This document shows, piece after piece, positions 11,701 to 23,700 of a stretch of 64,000 nt of DNA (position 1 is its first letter; each line of letters opens with the position of its first letter). This stretch comes from Callipepla californica brunnescens. Lineage: Eukaryota > Chordata > Aves > Galliformes > Odontophoridae. The DNA lies in assembly GCA_023055505.1 (NCBI GenBank), contig JALIRH010000004.1, positions 32,245,502 to 32,309,501 on the forward strand, written 5' to 3'. The notes beneath the pieces are model-generated. The model searched no databases, was not told the DNA's origin, and saw only the letters and a list, made by a program, of their open reading frames with translations. Made by a program: the position numbers and the translations under genes.

Positions 11701-14700
11701 TCCATGAGAAGAGGCAGTCCCATTGCTGCCCCAGCAGTGTTCTAGCCCCAGTGTTACTGGCAAGAGAACCAACTGAAAACAAGGCAGCTACTTGGAGCCC
11801 AGTACCCTGCTGACATTACGTAAATAACAGTAATTACAGATGGTTTTATGCTAGAGAGGCATCGCTTCAACCACTGGATGGAGCTCAAGTGCCATTCTGA
11901 AAGCTGTACTGATGTCCTTAATAACATCAGTGTTGACATTTGTGTCAAGCAAAGCAAAGGTTTTATTGTCAGGTTATCTCATGCTTTGGAAGGAAGAAAC
12001 ACAAAGTGCCTGCCAATGGGAGAAGGAAAAAGAAAGTCATTTTTTGCATATTGGTGGGGATTTGACAAAGGAGAGATGTTTCGAAGACCCATTTAATTCC
12101 AGCTTCTGCTGATCTCATCTGTCTGACTTATATCTGACTTTCCTTGTAGAATTTATTTCATTTTTCTTCCTGTAAGTATGTTTGTTTGTTTGTTTGTTTT
12201 TTGATCCCCTGTGTCTCCTTTCTTCCACACATCTGGCATTTTAGCAACAGGTGCTCCAGCCATAACTGAAATTTCTTTCTTCTGGTTGCTGGGTCATACA
12301 GGGCTTATTTAGGTGAATGACCAGAATGCTTTAGAACAGATGTGCTGGTAAAGCATACAGCAATGCTTTTTACAGGAAGACAAATATCAAGGCCCTGTAA
12401 GAAGGATGCAGTTGGGGTGACCTTTAGAGCAGAACGGCATTGATAACTCAACCTTTGTGTAGACATCATTTCGGGCTCTGGATGTTGGACAGTGGTGAGA
12501 TTGCACCCTGGAGCTGGAGGAAAGTTATTTAAGAGATTAAGGTTTTTTATGATTTAAGGTCTCTAGAGGTAACTAAAGTTAAAAACCTCCTGTTTCAAGA
12601 AGATGGGCTTAAACTATCCTATGTTGGATCTATATAAGATGACCCTCAAGAGTGCCTGGTTTATAGAACCTCTGTCCATCCCTGTCTTGCAAGTGGGAGT
12701 AGTAAAGTGCTCACATGTTTCTCTATCTGACATGGCAGGGAAAAGCTTGTGTCATTGTGTCTGTCCTCTACTCCCAGTCCAGCAATGCTGAGATAAATCT
12801 TGGGCTAGGCTTTCCTATGACACTGCCATGTAAGGAGCAGATCCAAGCTCCTGGTAGTGGTGAAGACAGCAGACTCCCTCTGCATCTTGCCACCCTCTGT
12901 GAATGTCTTCAGTGATGTGAAGAATACAGGGACAAAGGATTGAGGCTACCAAGTGAGGGGGCACAACTGAGAAGGAGAAGATAGAAAAGGAAGTCTGATT
13001 AAGTTTTGTCTTGAAGTGTCTGTTTTTGGGTTTGTCCCTGCATTGATCTGCAAGGGAATGAGGCAAGTAATAGCCCCTTGGGGACCTTCAGGACTTTCCT
13101 CTCAATGTCAGCCGTCATTTTCAATCACCCTCTCCCTCCCAGCCATTAATTTTGGCCCAGGATCATGGGGACTTGTCCATCTATCACTCCTAATTGACAC
13201 TAAATGATCTGTCAGTTTATTGATGAACGGCAGGAGTGGAATTGTCACAATATATTTTACTTTCTAACAACTCCTCCTGACAATTTTACCTTGTCCATCT
13301 CACTCTCCTCACATAAATCTCCATTGGCCTCTCATTCCTTCTCTTGGGCTGTTCTGGTGCCAACCGCCTCCACGCCATCGGCACGCATCAAGGACATCAA
13401 GATGGCGGTAAGCTGCAGTGTGCAGGCCTGAGGTGGGTTTTTTCTTCTCTTTCTTTCTCCCTCTTTCTTTTTTTTTTTTTTTTTTTTTATAAGCTGGATG
13501 TTCCAGGAATGCTAACAGGCTCTTGTCCTCTTGTCCCTCCGTGTCATTGCTGGGGTGAGCTCTCCTTGGTGTTTCTGTTTAGACTCAGTAAAGATAACTG
13601 GCAGAAAATTGAAACTCCCTTAAAGACAAAAGAGTCATCTGAGAATCCCTCAGTACCATTGCTGTGAATGGGGGATTTTTTCCTTTTAATCCTGTACAGT
13701 GTGACTAGCAAGGGTTCCCAGCAAAGGGAGAATGCTAGACTTATGCCCATACCTGTGTCTTTACAGTACCCTGAGGAGCCTGGAAAAAGAGTTGGGCTTT
13801 TGTCTTTTTTTTTTTTTTTAAGCTATTTTTCTGCTTATTTTCTTCTTTATTAGTGAAGTTTTCTTTGTCTTTTTACTGACAAACACTGGACAATTGAAGA
13901 AGTAGAAGGGCTGTAAAGTCTTGCTCCCTTAGGAACTGGAAAATGGAGCCTGCACAACAAAAGCAGGATATTTGACAGCAGTACATGGTAGCAGTCCATG
14001 TAAGCTGCTGAGGTGGCAAAGTGTGGTCAGGGTGAAGAGTCTCAGTTTTTTTGATTGAGGACAAAGCATCTTCCTTTCTTAGTACTCCACATCTCCAAGG
14101 AGTTTATTAACTCATCCAGGGAAGACCATACTTGCTGTCCCAAATAGTTTGGGCTTAAAGAAGCAAAGCTCTCTTGAAGACCACATGCAACTTCAAACTC
14201 TTTTGTATTTGTCAAAGCCAAGGCTAAAAACTTGTCTGGCCTATTTAGGTCACCTCTAAATTGACTGTGAAGTCTGGCTTAATGCAGTTTACCTGCAGAA
14301 AGAGAACGAAGGTGACTCTGATCTACTTGTTTGCCCCTATTTCCCCCTGTTCCTCCCCTTTTCCCATATAGCTGCTCTACTGTTCTCAGATTCTTAACCC
14401 AAGTTCTTTAGATAGCTTTTTTTTTCAGATGTGGCTCTCAGATGACAGCACAATGTGGCACTTATACTTAGTTTGTCTGAGTTTGTTTTTTAATATAATG
14501 TTTTTAGTGACACAAGTGAAAAGACTTTGGTTAAGTCCTTCAGAATTTGGAGTTTGCTTTCTGTTGTGGGATTTAGGGGAAACAAACAAAAATCAAGCTT
14601 CTTTTTCTTTGTATTCTAGTTCTGTTTCCTTTAGTAGTCAGATTTTTTGTAATCATGCATATCAGAAATGTACATTTCCCTTTAAATGGGAACTGAAATG

Positions 14701-17700
14701 CTCCTGTAACCCCATTTGATGTGAGAGTTGGCCCTGGTGCTCAGTGGAGACTGAGGATGTGATCTCTTGGACAGGAGCCTCTGTTCTCAGAAAACAAAGA
14801 TGTGTGGTGGATACCTCTAGAAGCTGCAGTGCTGTTTTCCCACACAGCAGGAATTTGTGTTGAGTGTTGTTGTTTTTTCTGTTGCTCAGTGGGAGCTCGG
14901 AGCGGCTCTGCTGGTCAGCTTTTTACCAGCGAGTGGGTTGGGGCACCCTGGGAACATCTGTTATGGGGAGTAGGCTGAGGATCAGCAACCCTGTGAACTG
15001 TCTGTCTGCTCGTTCACTTGTGCCAGTTCCTAAAACCTGCTTGCCTGAGCTTTTTTCATTTCTTATTTCTGTTAAGTAAGCCTGTGTGCTAGGACATAAG
15101 GAGAAACAACAGTGTTTTTGCTGCAGATTGGCTAGTGCTTCATACGTGTCAGCTGGAGCTGTTTAGCCACAGTGTCTGTCAGAGCAAGGGACCTTAAAGC
15201 CCACCCAGTCCCAAACCTCTGCATACATCCCTGTGTGCAGGGCTGCCCCCCTTCTTTTAGTTTAAAGCTGTTCACCCTTGTCCTATCACTGTCAGACAGT
15301 GTGAAAAGTTGGTCCCCCTCGTGCTTGTGAGCTCCCTTAAGTACTGGTATCACGGGCTGCAGTGGTGTCTGTCAGGGGCCTTCTCTTCTGCAGGCTGAAC
15401 AAACCTAGTTCCCTCATTCTTTCTTTGTAGGAAAGGTGCTCCAGCGCAGGTCCTGTCCCAGAGGGAGTGCTTGCACGTTGCTGTGCCCCTCTTCTACCCA
15501 CGCAGCACTCAACATGTGATCCAGGCACCTGAAAGTCATCTGTGGGAACCTTACAGGTTCCACAAATGTGTCTGCCCAAACCCCATTGAGGAAATACAAC
15601 GCATGCCCATGGGCTTGGGAGCAGAGGGCTGTGAGATGATGTCCTGTGGCAGAAATAAAGGCTCACTGTAGCCCTGGCTCCAGAGAGGTTGTCTTTTGAA
15701 TGGGCAAGCTTAGCTTGGTTTTAGGAGTCTTTTCCAGGCTGCCGCATCCCTGTGTTATAGGTGTGAAGAACGATACACACCGGTAGAAAGTACAGAACTC
15801 ATTTTCTGTCAGATCTGGGAGAGGAGGTAAAAACCTCAGTACCCCAAGGAAGGTGAAACGGGATAGCTGACAGGATGGGTTTGGTAGTGCCTTCCAGCAG
15901 CACTGTGGTTTTGTTCTCTGAAGCTTTGGAGGGTGTTCTCCACCCTCTGCGCCTCAGTGAACAAACAGTGACCGAGACCCACACACGCGGAGCTGGGAGT
16001 GCTCGCACTCACGCATCACTGTGGATGTGCAACGAGTTGTGCCTCAGGCTGCAGAGCAAGCTGCTGCTCGTGGCTCACCACCCACTCACCGCACACGGGC
16101 ACGGACAAAATAACTGAGCAAGAGTGTAAGGTGTCTTTTTTTTTCTTCCCAATTTAATCATAAAGAGAAGTGGTTTAGGCACGCAGATGAGACTCTCCCT
16201 GAGCCGCCGGGCCCTGCGAAGCACCCTCCGGCCCTGCATGCCCTGTCCCCCCACACCCGCGTCCCGTCCCGCGGGGCCGCCGCGCCGCCGAGGCCCGGCA
16301 GAGGGCGGCCGTGGCCCGGTAGAGGCCTCCGGTCGTCCTCGTCCATCCCGGCGGAGCTCGGCGGCCTCACGGCGGTTGCGGGGGGTCCTCCCCGCCCCGG
16401 AGCGGGCTGCGGGCCGGCGGCTGCGGGCGTGAGCGCAGCTGCGGTAGCTGCGAGCGCGGAGAGATTTCAAGGACGTTTCCCCCCATTCATCCCAGTTATG
16501 TGCGCCGCTAAAATAGGTTAACGGTGTCTAATTAACCGCTGCACGTTGTCGAGCGGCATAAAGATAGCAGCCTGGCTGTTCTCTGAGCCCTGCTACTTTA
16601 TCTCCATTTAGATCTCCGTGGTAGTCCATTAAACGAGAAAGAAACAGTTTAACGGAGATGATGTCTACATTAGAGCTGCCTTTCACCCCTCGGCACGGCT
16701 GTAGGCAGCTCCCTGCCAGCCGGGCTGTGCCCTGCGGTGCCGGGTGAGTTCTGAGGTTCAGCCCCCTCTCATCAGCACGAGGCAGGACTCCGGCTGGCCG
16801 GGACTGAGCAACGCTCCCGAGAGAGGTCAGATTTATATCCTCGGCCCCAGCACACAGCTTGGAGAGAAACAGGTCGTGCACTGCAGAAGTTATGCGGTAG
16901 GATGCTCTGTGGTCTGCTGGGGGGCTTCTGCCCCATCAGAAAGAATGAGAGATATAGAAGTACTGTTCTCACAGGAACTGATATGGTGTATAATACAGCA
17001 GACAGTGCATTTCTGAGCATTGCTTCCAGGACCGTGTTATTTTGTTCACCCTTACTTCAGTGTATGTGTCTATACAGCACAAAGATGCACCAGGGGATGT
17101 TCACCGTAGACATTAGGAAAAAATTATTTACGATGAAGGTGGTCAAATGCTGGAAGAACATTCTTAAAGAGGTGGCTGATGCCCGTCAGTGTTGAAGAGA
17201 CATTTGGATAATGCCCTTAATGCTCTGCTTTAACATTTGGTTAGCCTTGAATCGGTCAGGCAGTTAGATGTGATGATCTTTGAAGGTCTCTTCTATCTGA
17301 ATCATTCCATTCTGTAGCTCATGCACAGTCGCTCGTTTTATGGATGCCTGTTGCTACCCTCCGTGGGCTTTGCCTCCTGTTTGAGCAAACAGGAAATGTG
17401 GGCAATGTAATTGTTACTGAGAATGTGAGAAAAGGGCAGGAAATCTACCTATACAGGCTTGACTTTAAAATCTGTCTTCTTCCATGCTGGTTTTCACTCA
17501 TTACTAGAAAGCCGTGCCCTTGGGGATGAGGAGGATGCTGTGTACCCAGGCATGATCTTAAAGGATGAAATGCTGTTCTCAGCATGTTGCAATTGGTATT
17601 GATAAAGCTGAGCCAGTTCTCAGGAATGGACGCTCTACTCCAGTTTAAGCAGTGTGGCAATTTCACAAAGAATGCCTGCAGGACTTCCAGTAGCTTCCAG

Positions 17701-20700
17701 TAGCACCTGGAGACCAAAGGGACAAATAGGTAGCTGGTCCTGCAGGCACAGCGTTTCCATGTACAGTACAGCTCTTAGCTGACCTTACGAAATGCACAGG
17801 GTTGGAAGCAGTACACATTTCAAAGATCTACTAACAACTTTCTTACTGCCTTGATGGTTTTTAATTTTAGGACATGGGCCAAAGCTTGTCTTTGTTCTCT
17901 GCATCAATTTTGTAAGTAGGTTTAGATGGTGCAGTTGGGCCGAAAACGTAAAAAGTTAGCCAGGAGGACAAACTGAAAATATTTTGTGGTTTTTTTTTTC
18001 TCCAGCTTGGAACAAGGAATTAAGAAGTAACATGTAGTCAAACAAAATAAAAGGAAGGCTTTGGGTTTAGGACTTATCTTCTTCACCTAATAGCTCAGAC
18101 ATCAAGGTCACAGAGAGTGTAAAACGTGGAATTCCTTACAGAAGTTTCATACCATATATCCCAGATAGTTCTCTACCCATGAGCTGGTTTGAAATGCCAG
18201 TTTCATCAAATGATGCTATTCCAACTCATATATAACAAACCTTCGTCGTGCAGGTGACTGAAAGCAGATGTCTGCTTCCATTGGTATTTAAATGCTTTCT
18301 ATTAATGATAGTACTGTTGACATAAGAGACTGTTGTCCCCCACTGCCACCTCTGTACCCTGAAGTGTGGGGACTGGGACTGACTAGAGAGAACTGGCCTG
18401 TTTGACAGGAGGGTGTCTAACACCCAGACTGAGGCATTATAATAAACAGTACTGCTGTCCTTTCCTGGTTTATTAATTTATTTTCCACGTTACTGGGTTC
18501 TTTTCTTTTCTTTTCTTTTCTTTTCTTTTCTTTTCTTTTCTTTTCTTTTCTTTTCTTTTCTTTTCTTTTCTTTTCTTTTCTTTTCTTTTCTTTTCAGTGC
18601 AGTTATTTCATAAAAAAATAAGCTATTTGGCAAGCTTGCAGATAGTTTTAGGAGTGCAGAAACTACCTTATTCTGAAAAATGTGTAGAAATCTCAGTATA
18701 CTGGACAAATCAGGAAAGTATTAAGTGAGGACAGAAAATTAAACCTAAGCAAGAGCATTGGTACCCCCAACAGAGCTGTCCTGATTTGGAGTCATCTAGA
18801 TCAGTGAAGTGAGCTCTCATGATGTATATTTGCTTATTGTCTTCAATGAGTCCATTGTTAGCATAACCAGAAGAAGTCTGGAAAGCTTTAAGTCTGAGAG
18901 CAAGCAGAATAGTCTCTGCCTCTAGGACGAAATATGACTGCATTCCCAGTGGGCCACCTGCATATCAGGACAGAGAGCTCAGAAAAAAAGAAACAGAAAT
19001 TGCTTACAGGGATAGCAAGGTGTGACTCTCTCCTGGGAAGTATAAACATGTTTTGCTCCTGCCTCGGGACAGGCAGTGTGCAAGAGTAGAAGTGTGAGTG
19101 CTGAGGGAAAAAATGGGTTATTTGGGGCTGGACAATTGCCAAGAATAATGGGTTAATGCTAAGGAGAGGTTAGACAGAACCTGCAGGAAATGCTCCCACT
19201 GCGGGTGCCGTGGGTCTGAAGATAGTCTGTGGGAAGTGGTTCTATGAAAGAAGAAGGGAGAAAGAAAGTGGAATAAACCTTGTATCTTTTCATCTCTGTT
19301 TGGATTCCAAACTCCACTGTGAGCTGGCAGTGGGCTCTGAGCCATTACTTTCTCACTCTGTAGTATCAGGGGATTACAAAGTGTGTTTTGCACTATCGCT
19401 GGGGAAAAGAACTTAACTGGACAATTGCTCCTCACTGAAAGAGCTCTCCTAGATTCATCAAATCCGTTGTTCTGCTGGAAGCTCAGGTGCAGGTGTCACT
19501 TCTGTGACTGCAGTTCTGACCATAGCAGTGGATATTATTAGATTCTTATCACTTACTGGGTCTAACCGTTAGCCTCTCGCAGACTGCAAGCTTCAAGGAG
19601 AGCAATGGAGACAAGGGTCTTTCTTCTTCTTATAGCAAGACATTGTCTGTGTCCTGCTCCTTGCTCTTAGAAGACTGTCCACAGGAAGACTCAGTGAGCC
19701 CCATGGCTTCATCAGAGAGAACTGATGAGAAGTCTGTCTGTTTCATGGAAGTGCTTTGAAAAGTGCAGTGCAAGGCAATGCAGCAGGTTCTCTAACATCT
19801 CGGTGTGTCCTGGGACAGTGCATGTGGTAGGGCAGAGCCCCATGTACTCTTGTCATAGTGCTCTGACTTGAGAGAGGGGAGAATATTTATTCCTAATGCA
19901 TAGAGATGAAACTTCACTCTGCAAAATGGCCAAAGCAATCAGTGAGTGATGAAGTATCTGCTAAAAAGAAACCTGGCATTTAATTAACTTTTCAAAGTGC
20001 TGGTTCAGCAACCTCCATGTTTTACATTTTGAATATTGAACAAGCATCCCTAATCGGAACTGAATTACTTCTGGGCTTGCTGGGGTGGAGAGCAAGGGAG
20101 CTGCCATTTGCCAGTGCCTCCCCCCCACATTATTATTATGAACTTCTGTTAACTCAGCCGGATCAACCCTGATTTACTGCAGCGACAGTGTGCTTGACCT
20201 GAACTTGGCCTATGCAAGTGGGGCTCCTAACCCTCAAAGGTGACTGCATAATCTGTAAGCACAACCAAGGGAGAGAAGAACCTGTTGATCTCTCAGGGGG
20301 AGGCAGACAAATTACACTTTCTTTGTTGCTCTTCAGTGTGCCAACCTCTGCACCAAAGGTAAGCTTTCCCCACAGCTGATGGCAGAGAGTATGAAAAAGT
20401 ATCTGAGGAACTCAAAAAAATAGGGACTCTCATCTCTTGCTGTTTCTAGACCTGGTTATCTTCTGAGACTCAGATGATTCAGCTTTAACCTGATGCACTC
20501 AAGGACTTTTTGATACCTTAATTTAGCAGTCTGTTTACAGGTGTGATGTGTGATATTAGACCTGGTTACAGGAACTGCTTTATACATTAAGAGTGTTACA
20601 GATAAATATATGTTTTTTAATACATCTTTCTATCCTTTTCTAAGCACGAGCCTTTCCTTGTCTTGCAGGTCTGGAAAAAAGCATGCAGAAGAAGTAGAAG

Positions 20701-23700
20701 AGTAAGTTCCCATTGTTGCTAAGACTTCTTTCACAACTTTTGCATCTGATTTCATGGAGAAAGGGTATGCAACTCTCTAAGCTCCTGTACCTCAAGATCT
20801 GGAATCTGGGACAGATACAGAGCATGTCATGAATTCATGAAATGTGTCCTAGCATGGGTCAGGGCTGGTTGCTCTGGATGTGGAGTTGATGGTGGCTGTG
20901 TTATTCCTGTGAGACAGAAAGAAGAAGTGGAAGTGTCTGCTTTCCCAGCAGACTCATGCCAGGCTCTGCTGTCTAAGCCATGTGTAATTACCTAAGTGTT
21001 TGTCACAGATATGAGGCATTTTAGACTTGTGGGGAAGAAGGAGATGCAAGAAGATGCTTTTCTTGGCTTTCATTTGGAATTCTTTTCTCCTTGTGTTTTG
21101 TTGCAGCCGTCGTCTCCGGCAGCAGAGCCAGGAGGTATCAAGTGAGGGAGGAGGTATGTTTTCTCCGACTTGACTGCCAGAATTACCTTCATATGTGTCT
21201 GGGGCTTATCCAGTAAAGTGAGCAGAGGTAAGAAATGGCTAAAGAGTGAACCACCTCGAGGAGAGAAATAAATGTGGCCGCTGCTTAAGTCTCTCAGCTG
21301 CTGAATGGGGGAGAGAGAGCAAAGAAGATGGAGAGGAGGAGGATGAGATGAACCTGTAGTCTAAGTCTGTTTCTTCATTGACACAATAATAAAGTGCCTG
21401 AGGAAGAAAGAAAGCATCACGGGGACGCTTCTCTGTGATTACCTCCAGAGGGATAATAGTGTACTGGGGAAGAAGAAAGCTGAAAGACTGATAAAAGGGT
21501 AAACACAGGGACAGAAATCACTGCTGTCCCCTAGTTTAGGTGATAGCAGGCTCTACTTAAAGCTCCTCTTGTGTTTTGTGATAAAGCCTTTATCTTGTGC
21601 CTATGAGGACAAGTGCTTGCACAGGTCTCTTGGGGCATCTGTCATTAGAGAACTCATTATTTAAAAAAAAAAACAAAAAACTTACACTAATGCAAGATCT
21701 TAGATCATAAGCTGAACTTACACTGGTGGGTTATCCCATCCCATCCTTTTACAGGCTGCTGTGAAATGTACTGAACTCCTAACTTACCACTTCTAGTTTT
21801 CCACTGGGTTTATATGGACTGTTGAGGCAAGAGGAAACTCAGAAAAAATCCACGATAGGAAGTCCTAGGCAAACACTGGAGGGCTGTGGATGTAGGAATT
21901 CACTGAAGTATCTAGGAGCTACCTCCGTTTTCAAGGGCTAAGAATTTTATACACTGTATAAAAAGTTGCATCTGTAAAATATTGCCAAGCATTAGGAGAA
22001 TTACTGGAAGTCACAAAGGATAAGACATCAATACGTTTAATGAGACTAATTAGAAGACTTATTTGGGTCTTCTAGACAGATTAAGCACAGCAGCATATGA
22101 CTGCCAGAAGTGACACCTTTATAGCATTGGCATCTTCAGAATAGATTTAATTTCCCCCCTGAGGTGTTTCTTTGGCTTCTTAAATTTCAGCATATATCAC
22201 TGAGGCTGAGAGTCTGTTCTGAATAGCTATTTGTCTGTTTGCATATGTGGTGTCCTTCTTGTTGAACCTCGGTCTTCTATTCAGAGTATAATAACTTTGC
22301 TAACTGAGTGTAAAAACGCTTGCCACATGTTTGCAGCATACGACTTCTAGTGCTCCTACACACTGGGTTATAAATACAGAATAGAATTGATACAGAACAT
22401 GGTATGAAGACATGGTAAGTTGTAATACACTTCACTTATTTACTTGTACCTAATCTGTGGCTAATAGTTGGTTTCTGCTTGTTTGCTAATCAGAATTCAA
22501 CCTTGGACTATATACATGTGTTAGAAGAAAGATCCTGCTAACATTACTAGGAGTTCATGCTTAGTCACTTTCTAGTATAATGAGATACACCAGTTTGTAG
22601 ATCCAATTCTGATATGGAAAAATCAGTGGTCCTACTTCTACATGGAGATTAAACAGACTAATTCTGGGAGAGCAGCTGTCCGTGTGGACTCAGCAATTGC
22701 AATGAGAACAGGTGACATATAAACAAACTCCAGAACCTGATTAAAAATGCTTTTGTAATTAAGCAGAGAGACACACAAGAGCTGCCTAGTGCAGAAGGCA
22801 CGCTGTGATTGTGCCTTGGATTGAGTTGTATTGGCCTCTCCTTCACACAGTGAAGGGCTTGTGTCCTTAACGGTAGCAGTAAAGCCCAGATTCTAACCGC
22901 ACTGAAATCAAGACATTGGTGTATAGATCCCCAAGGATGGGTCATGTTATTTTTTGCTGCATAATGTGTTAGCTTGTACAACTTAATATGAACAGGCGCA
23001 GTTGCCTACTGATTGCTACTGTCAACCAATACATTTATATTGCCTTCCTTTACCCTATTAAAAAGCTTAGCTGTACCATTCCATTAACATTGCTTGTCCG
23101 CTGTCCAACCTTTTTATTAAAAGAGTGAAAGACAAAACTATATGCCCTTAAAAAGATAGCTTATGTATCTGAAGTGTGCTCAGCTGTAATTGTTTGTATG
23201 GCACTAAAGCCCAAAGGCTCAGAATTTTGAGTCCATTGGAGGAAGCACTGAAAAATCACAAGCCCTGGAGGGAGTCCGTGGTTTGGCATGTGGAGAATGT
23301 GAGAGACTGGGAGAGAAAGACAGTTGGTTCTAAGAGTCTGGGAAGGCTGTTGAAGACTGAAGTAACCTGGGATGTTGTACAGGGATGGACCAGACAGGGA
23401 CATCGTGTGTGGAACTATATGCAGTTTCAGCCACTGCTTACTATTAATTGCACAGGGAAACCCAGGTGCAAGTCGTCCACACTTTGCAAGATAAACCACT
23501 GAAATGTTAGCAGTGAAGTACCTTGGCTCAAGCTTTGCTCAGAATTCATTTTCTTTAAACTGTATTTTTTCTTCACTGAGGCTAGTCCAGGACAAGAGAG
23601 CCATTTTAAAAAGGAGCCAGTTTTGAGTTATAGGGATCAAAGAATTGTGTTTCACTAAAAGCGCCATCTGCTCCTTTAAAACTCCAAGCTGAAAAGACTG

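Larger units (their letters stand above)
8800..20668 (+). other. IFT43: IFT43 intron, about 11.9 kb
   Basis: Large intron between the GGWA exon and the 33-base exon. It holds two CR1 fragments (15178-15444 minus, 17089-17315 plus), a TTTG run near 12179-12202, a poly-T tract at 13468-13488, a CpG island at 16201-16460 with a unique AT-core-rich flank, and a (TTTTC)19 microsatellite. The rest shows no recognisable gene. Confidence 0.85.

Noticed and set aside
16075..16470. 131-codon minus and 81-codon plus frames in the CpG island
   Set aside because: GC-rich sequence lacks stop codons in all frames; the Arg/Pro/Ala/Gly content is compositional.
18490..18708. Minus frame rich in Glu-Lys-Arg repeats
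   Set aside because: It is a direct consequence of the (TTTTC)n microsatellite.
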